From contig SUVB01000008.1 in assembly GCA_015062205.1 (NCBI GenBank), forward strand, positions 18,206-82,205: a DNA stretch of 64,000 nt, given 5' to 3'. The translations under genes and the position numbers were made by a program. Source of the stretch: Desulfovibrio desulfuricans (GTDB taxonomy: Bacteria > Desulfobacterota > Desulfovibrionia > Desulfovibrionales > Desulfovibrionaceae). The notes under the pieces are model-generated. The model did no database searches and was not told the DNA's origin. It saw only the letters and a program-made list of their open reading frames with translations. Shown here one piece after another: positions 38,265 through 48,745 of the stretch. Every line of letters starts with the position of its first letter. Position 1 is the stretch's first letter.

Positions 38265-39065
38265 TCAGGCGTCGGCTTCCTGCGTTTCTTCCGCTTTCGG
38301 TGCGTCCTGGGCTGCGGCCGCCTGGGGAACCTCATCCGCAGCGAAATGCTCGCACCAGAAGATGAGGCGCTGGCAGTTGGGGCAACTCAGGATCTGCTGG
38401 CCGCGCTGCAGTTCAATAAAGGACTGCGGCGGCACGGCGATATGGCAGCCGGAGCAGACGCCGTCCTTCACCGCAACGATGACGGGATGCTCCAGCCGCT
38501 TGCGGATGAATTCATAGCGCATGAACACGGGCTGGGGAATGGTCTTGCTGACCTGGGCGCGTTTGCCGTTCAGCTCTTCAAGGGCGGCATTGCCTTTCTG
38601 CAGCTTTTCTTCCAGACCGCCGCGCTTTTCTTCCAGTTCGGTCTTGAGTGCGTCGTACGTGCTGTTGATTTCCGCCAAAGCGTCGTTCTGGTACTGCAGT
38701 TCCTCAAGGAGCGTCGTTTTTTCCTCCTCGCGGGAACGGTTGACCCGCTCCATGCTGTCCATCTCGCGCATCATGGCGTGGTATTCACGCTGGTTGCCCA
38801 CCTGCATGAGCTTGTTCTTGCTTTTCTTGATGCGGGCGGAGTCGTCATCGATTTCGAGTGAAAGGCGTTTCTGCTGGTCCTGCAAATGCGAGAGCTTGTC
38901 GAGAATGTAGTTGCGCTGTGTCTCGGCGGCGGCAAAGCGCTGTTCAAGGTCATTCAATTCGCCGGGGGCGCGCTCCAGTTCCTGCTTGACCGCGTGGATG
39001 GCGTCGTCTACCTTCTGCAGTTCCACAAGCTGTCTGATCTGTTCAAAGTATACGGCATCGCTCAT
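38265..39065 (-). CDS. Coiled-coil C4 zinc-ribbon protein (DUF164/CT398-like)
   Basis: A 266-residue protein. An N-terminal ~180-residue coiled coil (LDKLSHLQDQQKRLSLEIDD, DALKTELEEKRGGLEEKLQ) is followed by a C4 zinc ribbon (VCSGCHIAVP and LSCPNCQRLIFW) and an acidic Ala-rich tail. The family includes chlamydial CT398, which binds sigma-54 and flagellar export proteins; whether this holds here is open. Directly upstream of rnpB. GAGGAGG precedes the ATG. Confidence 0.88.
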   Translation of the reverse strand: MSDAVYFEQIRQLVELQKVDDAIHAVKQELERAPGELNDLEQRFAAAETQRNYILDKLSHLQDQQKRLSLEIDDDSARIKKSKNKLMQVGNQREYHAMMREMDSMERVNRSREEEKTTLLEELQYQNDALAEINSTYDALKTELEEKRGGLEEKLQKGNAALEELNGKRAQVSKTIPQPVFMRYEFIRKRLEHPVIVAVKDGVCSGCHIAVPPQSFIELQRGQQILSCPNCQRLIFWCEHFAADEVPQAAAAQDAPKAEETQEADA

Positions 39066-39098
39066 GCTGAGGTCCTCCTCTGAAGAAACGGCTTTTTG

Positions 39099-39887
39099 TT
39101 ACAGCGCAACGGGGCGGAAGGGCGAAACGGAGGGCACAAAGAACACCTCCACGTCCTGAAGCCGCTGCTGCAGCAGACGGCTCATGCGGCGCATCATTTC
39201 CTCCTCAAGGCTGTGGTGCCCCACATCCAGAAGGCAGATGCCCGCGCCGAGGGCCGTGTGATATTTGACGTCGCCGGTGATGAACACCTCCGCCCCGGCG
39301 GCCTGCGCCTCCGCCAGCAGGGAAGAGCCCGACCCTGTGCAGTAGGCCACGCGGAGCGCGCGCCGCGGTTCCGGCCCGCAGGCGACAGGGCCTGCAAGCG
39401 GCGCATGCCGGGCAATCAGGGCCGCGATCTGCTCGACGGTCATGGCCTCGGGCAGGTCGCCCGCAAGGCCGAAGCCCAGGGGCAGAGCCCCCTCCTGCGC
39501 GGGGACCGTAGGCTCCAGCACGCGCAGATTGCGCAGGCGCAGCTCTTCCGCCAGCCAGCCCGCCGGGCCGCGACTGTTGACGTCCAGCGAAGTGTGCGCC
39601 GCATACAGGGGCACATCGGCCCGGAACAGCAGGCGCAGAACCTCGTGATAATCGTCAAGGCGATTGGGCAGGGCGGGCTTGAGCGCCAGCGGGTGGTGGC
39701 TGAGGATGCACTGCGCCCCGGCGTCCAGCGCCTTGGTGACGGACGCCGGGGTCGGGTCCAGACAGACGGCAAGTTTTGTCGCCTCCTGCCGTCGCGCGGC
39801 CACCTGCAGGCCGGAGGCATCCCATGACGCAGCTGCGGAGAGTGGTGCGATTTTTTCTATTGCAGTAACTATATCAATGAGTTGCAT
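39099..39887 (-). CDS. NIF3-like dinuclear metal-centre protein (DUF34)
   Basis: A 262-residue member of the NIF3/YbgI family, toroidal hexamers with a two-metal site. Characteristic stretches are VTAIEKIAPLSAAASWDASG, CILSHHPLAL (metal His), VPLYAAHTSLDV, AYCTGSGSSLLAEAQAAGAE and FITGDVKYHTA...VGHHSLE. Molecular function in bacteria is unsettled (suggested GTP cyclohydrolase-like or cofactor repair). Start is placed at 39887; an ATG five codons earlier is possible. It forms a pair with the zinc-ribbon gene (33 bases apart). Confidence 0.88.
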   Translation of the reverse strand: MQLIDIVTAIEKIAPLSAAASWDASGLQVAARRQEATKLAVCLDPTPASVTKALDAGAQCILSHHPLALKPALPNRLDDYHEVLRLLFRADVPLYAAHTSLDVNSRGPAGWLAEELRLRNLRVLEPTVPAQEGALPLGFGLAGDLPEAMTVEQIAALIARHAPLAGPVACGPEPRRALRVAYCTGSGSSLLAEAQAAGAEVFITGDVKYHTALGAGICLLDVGHHSLEEEMMRRMSRLLQQRLQDVEVFFVPSVSPFRPVAL

Positions 39888-39906
39888 AAAATTCCCCGCC
39901 ATAACA

Positions 39907-39941
39907 AAGGCGCTTTCCTGCGTTGGCAGAGAAAGCGCCTT
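39907..39941. terminator. Hairpin between PurQ-like gene and NIF3 gene
   Basis: Perfect 11-base stem (AAGGCGCTTTC/GAAAGCGCCTT) with a 13-base loop. On the minus strand it is followed by TTGTTA. It lies downstream of the PurQ-like gene and just before the NIF3 start, so it may be an intrinsic terminator or attenuator. Confidence 0.5.
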
Positions 39942-40109
39942 CAAAAGCCCCGGCGAAAAATGGTACGAGTTTTTGCGGCAATGCTGTTTCGCGCCTTGTC
40001 TTGCCCTGTTGCCGCAGCGGAATATCCGCCGTCAGCAAAAGGTGTTCCGTGAAACGGAGAATATAGTTTTAAGACCTGCGCTTGTCAAGAAAAACGGCGC
40101 AGTCCCTCA

Positions 40110-40919
40110 CTATTGGCCGCGCAGGTAGCGCACGGCGTTGACAAAAAGCAGCGTGCCCGGCGGGTCCAGTTCTCCGCGGGTCCAGCCGGGGTGGTTGGTC
40201 ACGTGGTGAAAGGCCTCGGGGTGCGGCATGAGGCCGAGCACATGGCCCGTCGGGTCGGTCAGCCCGGCGATGGCCAGGCTGGAACCGTTGGGGTTCAGCG
40301 GGTATTCCTGCGTGGGGCGGCCGGTGGCCGGGTCGGCGTACTGCAGGGCGATGCAGTTTTCCGCCTCAAGGCGGCGCAGGCAGTCCTCGTCGCGGGCAAT
40401 GAGCTTGCCCTCGCCGTGCCGCACGGGCATGGCCAGCAGGGGCAGGTTTTTTGTGAAGACGCAAGGGCTGGCGGGATTGGGCAGAAGGTGTACCCAGCGG
40501 TCTTCAAAGCGGGCGGAATCGTTGTGCCCGAGCGATACTTGGCGTTCGAAGCGGCTGCCGCCCAGCGCGGGCAGCACGCCCAGCTTGACCAGCAGCTGAA
40601 AGCCGTTGCAGATGCCGAGAATCAGCTTGCCCTCGTCCAGAAATTCCCGCAGGCTGTCCAGCAGGGGCCTGCCTGCGGCATCCTTGAGATACCGCCAGCG
40701 CATGGCCCCGGCCTGGGCCGCGCCAAGGTCGTCGCCGTCCAGAAAGCCGCCGGGAAAGATGAGAAAATGATAGTCAGCCAGGCGAACCTTGCCCCCCGCC
40801 AGATCGGAAAAATGCACGACGTCGGCCCTGTCCGCCCCGGCCAGCCGCGCCGTGTGCGCAGTTTCCATGTGCGAATTGGTGCCGTACCCGGTGATGACCA
40901 GCGTGTTGACCGTACCCAT
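40110..40919 (-). CDS. purQ: PurQ-like phosphoribosylformylglycinamidine synthase glutaminase
   Basis: A 269-residue class I glutamine amidotransferase. The nucleophile elbow is LILGICNGFQLLVKLGVLPA, and the catalytic His/Glu are in GLMPHPEAFHHVTNHPGW. GYGTNSHMETAHTARLAGAD at the N-terminus matches the PurQ/PurL glutaminase group. It is longer than typical PurQ (~225), as in the form related to the C-terminal domain of large PurL. It supplies ammonia for purine synthesis with a separate PurL. AAGGAGG lies 10 bases upstream of the ATG at 40919. Confidence 0.85.
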   Translation of the reverse strand: MGTVNTLVITGYGTNSHMETAHTARLAGADRADVVHFSDLAGGKVRLADYHFLIFPGGFLDGDDLGAAQAGAMRWRYLKDAAGRPLLDSLREFLDEGKLILGICNGFQLLVKLGVLPALGGSRFERQVSLGHNDSARFEDRWVHLLPNPASPCVFTKNLPLLAMPVRHGEGKLIARDEDCLRRLEAENCIALQYADPATGRPTQEYPLNPNGSSLAIAGLTDPTGHVLGLMPHPEAFHHVTNHPGWTRGELDPPGTLLFVNAVRYLRGQ

Positions 40920-41074
40920 GCGGGGAAAGCCTCCTTGGCTTGCGTCGCGGCCCTCCGGCGGAGGCGGCGCGCCCTGCGCCCGTGCCGTGCAGCAGGGCGC
41001 ATGCTGCCGTGCGGCGTCAGGCGACCCTGCAATATGAAAAGGGATTTGTACCTTACGTGGCTTGTTTTGCTTAG

Positions 41075-42799
<1,725 letters not shown>

Positions 42800-42867
42800 G
42801 GCGCGGCCGCGCCCCGGTCCGGAAGCTTCGGCGCATGCGGCCGGGTCGGATGGCCAAGGAGAAAAGG

Positions 42868-42892
42868 GGAGGGCGCAGGCCCTCCTTTTTTT
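42868..42892 (+). terminator. Rho-independent terminator of pyrG
   Basis: 7-base stem (GGAGGGC/GCCCTCC) with a 4-base loop, followed directly by seven T. Confidence 0.9.
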
Positions 42893-42958
42893 ATGCTGGC
42901 ATTGTGAAAAAATTCTGGAACATGTGCAACTGCTGACTATTGCATAATTTTTGCTGTT

Positions 42959-42974
42959 ATGGCACAGTCCTTGT
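42959..42974 (+). promoter_or_regulatory. Imperfect sigma-54-like site upstream of rpoN
   Basis: TGGCACAGTCCTTGT matches the -24 box perfectly, with correct spacing, but the -12 box is TTGT rather than TTGC. It lies about 165 bases before rpoN in an AT-rich stretch that also has sigma-70-like TTGCATAAT. It could be a silencing or autoregulatory sigma-54 binding site, or chance. Confidence 0.35.
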
Positions 42975-43141
42975 AAATAGAAAGAATTTTTTCGGCGGCT
43001 GTCCGGACGCTCGCGGATGCTTGGGAAGCTGAAACATCGCCCCCGGGAACAACATTCCGTCATCGCGCCGGAAGAAGGCGGCGGCGCTTCCTGACAGCCT
43101 GCGCCCGATGAGGCAAAATTTCTACAGGACAACAGCGACAG

Positions 43142-44563
43142 ATGGCACTGGAACTACGACAGCAACTCAAGCTCACACAGCAGCTGGTGATGACCCCGCA
43201 ATTGCAGCAGGCCATCAAGCTGTTGCAGCTTTCACGGGTGGAGCTTCTGGAAACAGTGCAGCAAGAGCTGCTTGAAAACCCCTTTCTCGAAGAGTCGTCC
43301 TCCCCGGCGGAAGAGGCCCCGGCCTCCGAAGAGACGCGCGAGCCGGTGGCCGAGGATGCGTACGACAGAGAGGTCGCCAGAGACGCGGACTGGGAAGACT
43401 ATCTCGGCGAGTTTGCCAGCACGCCGCGCCTTGTGCAGCCGCGCGAGTATGAGGTTGCGGAGGATATTTCTCCCCTTGAGGCCCGCTATTCCGCCAAGCC
43501 CACCCTTGAAGCGCATCTCATGTGGCAGTTGCGCCTTTCCCAGCTCACGGAGGCGCAGAAAGAGATTGGCGAGGTTATCATCGGCAACCTCTCTTCCGGC
43601 GGCTATCTGCAGGCCAGTCTGGAGGATCTGGCCGAGATGGCGCACGCCACGCCCGACGAGGTGCGGCCCGTTCTGGAACGCGTGCAGCTGTTCGACCCCG
43701 TCGGTGTGGCCGCGCGCGACGCCCGCGAGTGTCTGCTCATCCAGATTCGGAACCTGCGCTATGACCGCGATCCCATATTGCTGGAACTGGTGCAGTCGCA
43801 TCTGGAAGACCTGGAGGCCAAGCGCTACAAGCCGCTGCTGCGCAAGTTCAAGATAGATATGGAGGAACTCAGGGAATATCTGGACATCATCCAGAGCCTT
43901 GACCCTTTGCCGGGCGCCAGTTTCGGCGGCGGCGAACCCACCTATGTGAGCCCGGACGTGTTCGTCTACAAGATGGGCGACGATTTCGTCATCCTGCTCA
44001 ACGACGACGGCCTGCCGCAACTGCAGCTTTCCTCCCTGAGCCGGATGGATCTCGGCGGCTCGGACAAGGAAAAGGAATACTGTGCGGAAAAGCTCCGTTC
44101 CGCCTCGTGGCTCATCAAGAGCCTGTACCAGCGCCAGCGCACCCTGTACAAGGTGATGGAGAGCATCGTGCGGCACCAGCGCCCCTTTTTCGAGGAGGGG
44201 GTCACCAAGCTCGCGCCGCTCATCCTCAAGGACATTGCCGACGATATCAACATGCATGAGTCCACGGTGAGCCGCATCACCACTAACAAGTACGCGGCCA
44301 CGCCGCACGGCATCTTTGAACTGAAGTTCTTTTTCAACAGCGGGCTGGAACTGGACGACGGCAGCCAAGTGGGCTCCGAAAGCGTCAAGGCTCTGATCAA
44401 AAAATTCATCGCCGAGGAGGACGCCAAAGCCCCCCTGAGCGATGAGCGTATCGGCGAAATGCTCAAGGACAGCCTGAAGGTCAACATTGCCCGGCGCACT
44501 GTGGCCAAGTACCGCACCGCGCTCGGCATTCCCTCGTCTTCCAGGCGCAAGGAGCATTTCTAG
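43142..44563 (+). CDS. rpoN: RNA polymerase sigma-54 factor
   Basis: A 473-residue sigma-54. Region I is Gln/Leu-rich (RQQLKLTQQLVMTPQLQQAI, KLLQLSRVELLETVQQELLE, NPFLE). An acidic region II and the core-binding domain follow. The C-terminal helix-turn-helix (MHESTVSRITTNKYAATPHG) and the RpoN box (ARRTVAKYR) bind the -24/-12 promoter. Intact and normal length. It would drive the flagellin and flgE promoters seen here. First gene of the rpoN-hpf-rapZ-PTS group. Confidence 0.97.
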   Translation: MALELRQQLKLTQQLVMTPQLQQAIKLLQLSRVELLETVQQELLENPFLEESSSPAEEAPASEETREPVAEDAYDREVARDADWEDYLGEFASTPRLVQPREYEVAEDISPLEARYSAKPTLEAHLMWQLRLSQLTEAQKEIGEVIIGNLSSGGYLQASLEDLAEMAHATPDEVRPVLERVQLFDPVGVAARDARECLLIQIRNLRYDRDPILLELVQSHLEDLEAKRYKPLLRKFKIDMEELREYLDIIQSLDPLPGASFGGGEPTYVSPDVFVYKMGDDFVILLNDDGLPQLQLSSLSRMDLGGSDKEKEYCAEKLRSASWLIKSLYQRQRTLYKVMESIVRHQRPFFEEGVTKLAPLILKDIADDINMHESTVSRITTNKYAATPHGIFELKFFFNSGLELDDGSQVGSESVKALIKKFIAEEDAKAPLSDERIGEMLKDSLKVNIARRTVAKYRTALGIPSSSRRKEHF

Positions 44564-44643
44564 AACTGTGCTGCCGCGCACAGCGCCGCAACGGCGCGGC
44601 AGGCGTTCTGATTGTTGCCGAAGCTGTTTACCCGGGAGGAAAC

Positions 44644-45186
44644 ATGAACATCTCTTTTGCCTTCAAGAATTTTGAAGCCTCTGACCATCTCAAGAAGTAC
44701 GCCCGCCGCCGCATGGAAAAGCTGGGGCGTTTTTTTGGCAAGTCCTCCGGGCTGGAAGTTGCCGTCGTGCTCACGGTGGACAAGTTCCGCCATCGCTGTG
44801 AAGTGACTGTCACCGGCGAGGGCTTGCATATCAATGCTTCGGAACAGACTTCAGACATGTACGCCGCCATTGACCTGGTGACGGACAAGGTCGAGGCCCA
44901 GATCAAGCGGCAGGTTTCGCGCGCCAAGTCGCAGCGCCGTCGCGCCCGCAATACGGAAGTGGATGTCTTCTCCTACAACCTCGATACCGGGGAAAGCGCG
45001 TCGCCCGAGCTGGCGGAAGGTTCCGACCGCCTTGCGGCCAAGCCGCTGCACCTTGACGAGGCGCTCATGCAGCTTGATTCCGTTGGCGGTGAGTTCCTGG
45101 TGTTTTTCAACGCCGAGAACAACCGCATCAATGTGGTGTACCGCACCAAGGTCGGCGGCTACGCCCTGATTGACCCCGTGCTTTGA
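44644..45186 (+). CDS. hpf: Ribosome hibernation promoting factor, long form
   Basis: A 180-residue ribosome-dimerising factor. The N-terminal S30AE domain (ISFAFKNFEASDHLKKYARR, VVLTVDKFRHRCEVTVTGEG) is joined by a linker to the C-terminal dimerisation domain (HLDEALMQLDSVGGEFLVFF, NAENNRINVVYRTKVGGYAL). The C-terminal domain marks the long HPF type. GGAGGAA precedes the ATG. It follows rpoN as in many proteobacteria. Confidence 0.95.
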   Translation: MNISFAFKNFEASDHLKKYARRRMEKLGRFFGKSSGLEVAVVLTVDKFRHRCEVTVTGEGLHINASEQTSDMYAAIDLVTDKVEAQIKRQVSRAKSQRRRARNTEVDVFSYNLDTGESASPELAEGSDRLAAKPLHLDEALMQLDSVGGEFLVFFNAENNRINVVYRTKVGGYALIDPVL

Positions 45187-45298
45187 GGCCGTGGCGGCAG
45201 GGCCGGAAACTCCGGCCCTGCCGCATGCGCCCGGCCCGGTCTGCTGTGGAACACGGCTGCATGCCGCAACGATAGCCGTCTCTATGTAGAGGACAGCC

Positions 45299-46210
45299 AT
45301 GACAGATTCCGCGCGCGCTTCCAGTGCGCCCGCCCCCCCCGGCGGGCAGGTCTGCATCGTCACCGGTCTCTCCGGCGCGGGGAAAAGCACCGCCCTCAAA
45401 GTCTTTGAAGACATGGGGCACTTTGTTGTGGATGGCCTGCCTGCCGGCATGGCGTCGGAAATGGTGGACATGATGTTCCGCCCGTCCATGGCGCATTTCA
45501 AGGGCATCGCCCTGGGCATGGACCTCAGGCAAAGCAATTTTGTGGACGAGATCACCGAATGCCTTGCCGAGCTCGCCGGCAAGAACATCCGCCCCATGCT
45601 GCTTTTTCTGGAAGCGGACGGTCAGGAGCTTGTGCGGCGCTATGCCACCACGCGGCGGCCGCACCCGCTGGAACGCAAGGGATTGGGGCTGGAGGCCGCC
45701 CTGTCGGCTGAACGCCGCAGTTTGCGCCCCCTGCGGGAGATGGCCGACCTTGTCATTGATACAACGCGTTTTTCCATCCATGACCTGCGACGCGCCATTC
45801 AGAAGCGCTGGGGACATAATCGGGGCAAACTGCGGGCCATCAGGGTCAATGTCATTTCTTTCGGCTTCAAGTACGGGGTTCCCCGCGAAGCGGACCTGGT
45901 CTTTGACCTGCGCTTTCTGCCCAATCCCTATTTCGTTGAGGAACTGCGGCCCCTCTGCGGCAGGGACAAAGCCGTGGCGGACTATGTGTTCCAGTCGCCC
46001 CAGAGCGTGGAATACCGCGACAAGCTGCTGGATCTGCTGTTTTTCATGCTGCCCCTGATGGAGGCGGAAGGCCGGTATCGCGTCACTGCGGCCGTGGGCT
46101 GCACAGGCGGGCGGCATCGCTCCGTGGCCATGGCCGAAGAAATATGGCAGGCGCTGCGTCAGGCGGACTATCCGGCCTTTCTTGAGCACCGGCATCTTGA
46201 ACTTGGTTGA
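45299..46210 (+). CDS. rapZ: RNase adapter/nucleotide-binding protein RapZ
   Basis: A 303-residue RapZ (YvcJ) family protein. The P-loop GLSGAGKSTALKVFEDMGHF is near residue 22, VVDGLPA follows, and FLEADGQELVRRYATTRRPHPL is in the middle. The C-terminal sensing/RNA-binding domain has SFGFKYGVPREADLVFDLRF, LPNPYF and AVGCTGGRHRSVAMAEEI. In E. coli it controls glmS sRNA turnover; in other groups the target is unknown. Together with the PTS genes behind it this is the standard nitrogen/PTS-linked gene cluster. Confidence 0.95.
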   Translation: MTDSARASSAPAPPGGQVCIVTGLSGAGKSTALKVFEDMGHFVVDGLPAGMASEMVDMMFRPSMAHFKGIALGMDLRQSNFVDEITECLAELAGKNIRPMLLFLEADGQELVRRYATTRRPHPLERKGLGLEAALSAERRSLRPLREMADLVIDTTRFSIHDLRRAIQKRWGHNRGKLRAIRVNVISFGFKYGVPREADLVFDLRFLPNPYFVEELRPLCGRDKAVADYVFQSPQSVEYRDKLLDLLFFMLPLMEAEGRYRVTAAVGCTGGRHRSVAMAEEIWQALRQADYPAFLEHRHLELG

Positions 46211-46244
46211 AAAAGCTGGCACGGTCAGCGTGTGAGGAAATGCC

Positions 46245-46712
46245 ATGACGACGGATGAAAATGGGCAGGCTCAGGTCGGGATTATTGTGGTTTCGCACGC
46301 CGATTACGGTTCGGCCATGCTGCGGACTGCCGAATTCATCCTCGGGCAGCAGAGCGATTGTTGTTCCATCAGCGTTGATGTGGCCCATGAGGTTTCAGAG
46401 ACCGTGCGCCGTCTCACTGACGCCGCGCAACGGCTGGACAAGGGCGCGGGCGTCATCATCCTCACGGACATGTTCGGCGGCACACCCACCAATCTGGCCC
46501 TTTCCCTGCTGGGCACGCACAGGGTGGAAGTGGTGACCGGCGTCAACCTGCCCATGCTGCTCAAGGTGTTTACCTCGCGTTCCACCACCTTGGACGAGCT
46601 GGCCCGCATCGCCGGAGAAGCCGGGGCCAAGGGCATTGTGGTGGCGGGCAGCATGCTGCGCAACAAGGCGCGCGACAAGGCCGAAAATCGCGGCGACAAG
46701 GGCGGAAGCTGA
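46245..46712 (+). CDS. PTS mannose/fructose/sorbose-family IIA component
   Basis: A 155-residue EIIA-Man domain. IIVVSHADYGSAMLRTAEFI carries the phosphorylatable His near residue 20, and VIILTDMFGGTPTNLALSLL is the second family motif. It accepts phosphate from HPr and passes it to IIB. Located directly between rapZ and IIB, with GAGGAAA before the start. Confidence 0.93.
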   Translation: MTTDENGQAQVGIIVVSHADYGSAMLRTAEFILGQQSDCCSISVDVAHEVSETVRRLTDAAQRLDKGAGVIILTDMFGGTPTNLALSLLGTHRVEVVTGVNLPMLLKVFTSRSTTLDELARIAGEAGAKGIVVAGSMLRNKARDKAENRGDKGGS

Positions 46713-46714
46713 AT

Positions 46715-47173
46715 ATGTGGTTTCGTGTTGACAACCGCTTGGTGCACGGGCAGGTCATTGAGGCCTGGCTGCCCTACACGGGGGCCAAACATCTTGTTGT
46801 TGCCAACGACGAGTTGGCCGCAGATCTGATGCGGCAGCAGATCATCAGCCTGGCTGTTCCCCAGAGAATCACGACGCATTTCATCCCGGTCGGCGAGCTT
46901 GCGCCTACGCTGACGGCCTGCGGGGACGAGTGTTTTGTTCTTTTCGCCACCTGTAGGGACGCGCGCCGGGCCTGTGATGCGGGCGTCTCCATGAATGTGC
47001 TGAACATGTGCAACCTGCATTACGCGCCCGACAAGCTGCAGGTGCTTCCGCATGTGGCGCTCTCCGCCGAGGACAGGGAAGACCTCCATGCGCTGCGGCA
47101 GCGCCTTGTGCAGCTGGATTTTCGTTGTGTTCCCACCGAACCCCTGCGAGGTCCCCATGAGCTGCTTTTCTGA
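46715..47173 (+). CDS. PTS mannose/fructose/sorbose-family IIB component
   Basis: A 152-residue EIIB-Man. The motif MWFRVDNRLVHGQVIEAWLP contains the active His (near residue 11) that is phosphorylated by IIA. It starts 2 bases after IIA ends, and its last 17 bases overlap the probable ATG of the IIC gene at 47157. Either it works with an incomplete permease or serves a regulatory PTS. Confidence 0.93.
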   Translation: MWFRVDNRLVHGQVIEAWLPYTGAKHLVVANDELAADLMRQQIISLAVPQRITTHFIPVGELAPTLTACGDECFVLFATCRDARRACDAGVSMNVLNMCNLHYAPDKLQVLPHVALSAEDREDLHALRQRLVQLDFRCVPTEPLRGPHELLF

Positions 47174-47848
47174 ACTGGTTGCGGTTGGGGTTCCCTACGC
47201 TTTTTTTTTGTGCTGGCCGGAGCGGCGCGTTCCACCTGCATCATTGGCCTGGCGGACAGGCCCCTTTTTCTGGCCCTTGTTGTCGGCTGCTGCACGGGCG
47301 ACTGGACGTCGGCTCTGGCCCTGGGCATTATTACGGAACTATGCTGGCTTGATGTACTTGAGCTCGGCAGCGTTGTGCCGCCGTATGCCGGCCTGAGCTT
47401 CCTGCTGGCATTCCCTCTCTGCCATTATTTCGGGCTGGTCAGCCCCGGAGAGGCCCTGCTGCCCCTGCTGCTTTCCCTGACGGCCGCGTGTGCGGCCGCG
47501 TGGCGTGAGCGGCGGCAACGGCTTGCGCTCAATCCGCTCATGGATGCCGTTGCGGATGCCTGCCGTACGGGCCGCGGCATGTCGCCGGGCCGTGCCGTGC
47601 TGCTGGCCGGCCTGCGCCGGGCGGGGGAACAAGGCCTGCTGTATGCCGTGTGTTTTGGCGTGATCGCTGCGGTGCTGGCAGAACTGCAGCGGCATGAAGC
47701 GCTGCCCGCCCCGGACACGGTTTCCTGGTCGGCGTTGTTTGGCGCGGCTTTGCTCGGCGCGGTGCTTTCCCTGCGGACGCGCCAGGCATATGGCGTTCTG
47801 CTGGCGGCGCTTTCCATGCTCGCCCTGTGCATCTGGGCGAATCTCTGA
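47157..47848 (+). CDS. PTS mannose-family IIC component, reading frame changed at a T9 tract
   Basis: The N-terminus lies in one frame from the ATG at 47157 (SCFSELVAVGVPYAFF). The rest, from about 47210, is in the frame one base back (VLAGAARSTCIIGLADRPLF, GLSFLLAFPLCHYFGLVSPG, four or more further helices). The switch is exactly at nine consecutive T at 47201-47209; ten T would give a continuous 230-residue EII-Sor IIC membrane protein. The options are a one-base loss, a phase-variable tract, -1 ribosomal or transcriptional slippage, or a sequencing error. The downstream frame has no start of its own with a ribosome site. No IID gene follows. Confidence 0.75.
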
Positions 47849-48034
47849 AAGTCGCAGCCGTGTTGGTGAGGATGAGGCGGAAGCATTACAGCTGCGCGGC
47901 GACGTCATGGGAGGTTCCCGGGCTTCCAACAGGCGTTGGACTTCTGGGGTGCAGTTCTCGTTGTTCCATCACGGTCCCCCGGCAAGGCCGGAGGATTCTT
48001 TTCAGGGCGATACCATTGGTGTCCCAAAGCGTTC

Positions 48035-48544
48035 TCAAACCGTATCCTGGTGTTGTACGCTGTGAGGGGGACAAAATTCGTCTATGATATGCCTTGCTGA
48101 AGGGAAAAGGGCATGCAAGTCCTTTGCTTCCCCAAGCTGTAATTCTTCCATGCGAAACCCCGGTGAAACTGTGCAGCCCACAAGGCTGTAGGCGCTCCCC
48201 CCGGCCGGAGTGGCGCCAAACCATGAACCACCGGGGACGGTGTACTGCATGAGTTGCCCGGCGCATATTTCCTGCCCAAGGAGGATTTCCTGCGCGTCAC
48301 CGGCAGGCGTTATCAGGACAAGCCGCAGTGGACCACCAAGATAAAAATGCCACATTTCGTCCTGCGGGATGCGATGCAGGCGGGAATATTGGCCTTCCTT
48401 GAGCAGAAAGAGGATTGCAGTGCTGACAGGGCGCTCACAGTCTCGATATGTTATGCGGACAGATGAGGTATAGGTGCGGCGGTAAAAACCGCCTTCGGGA
48501 TGTGGCGTGAGGCTGTAGCGCTCAATGATTTCTATGTCTGTCAT
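48035..48544 (-). CDS. Cupin-5 (DUF985) family protein
   Basis: A 169-residue protein with the DUF985 pattern: IIERYSLTPHPEGGFYRRTY, FLLKEGQYSRLHRIPQDEMW, HFYLGGPLRLVLI, VPGGSWFGATPAGG, YSLVGCTVSPGF. This is a single beta-barrel cupin with likely metal-binding His residues; the reaction is unknown. The ATG at 48544 fits the family start, although its ribosome site is weak. An upstream extension looks non-coding. Confidence 0.85.
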   Translation of the reverse strand: MTDIEIIERYSLTPHPEGGFYRRTYTSSVRITYRDCERPVSTAILFLLKEGQYSRLHRIPQDEMWHFYLGGPLRLVLITPAGDAQEILLGQEICAGQLMQYTVPGGSWFGATPAGGSAYSLVGCTVSPGFRMEELQLGEAKDLHALFPSARHIIDEFCPPHSVQHQDTV

Positions 48545-48679
48545 GGCACATGCTGCTTCAGGTTTGATCTGACCGTCGGCTCTGTTTTGGAGAGGGTTGC
48601 CCGATGAGTTGCGCTGTCCGGCCTTTTCCATCCGGATGTTCTTGCCGTCAGGCCGTATTTGCATGGGCGTCCGTTCGCA

Positions 48680-48719
48680 GCAGGAGATGCCCGGCACGCT
48701 GCTGTCGGGCATCTCCTGC
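48680..48719. terminator. Hairpin behind the nitroreductase gene
   Basis: A perfect 14-base stem (GCAGGAGATGCCCG/CGGGCATCTCCTGC) with a 12-base loop lies 26 bases past the nitroreductase stop. No T-run follows. Confidence 0.5.
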
Positions 48720-48745
48720 GCATCGTTACTGACAGAAGGGGATTT

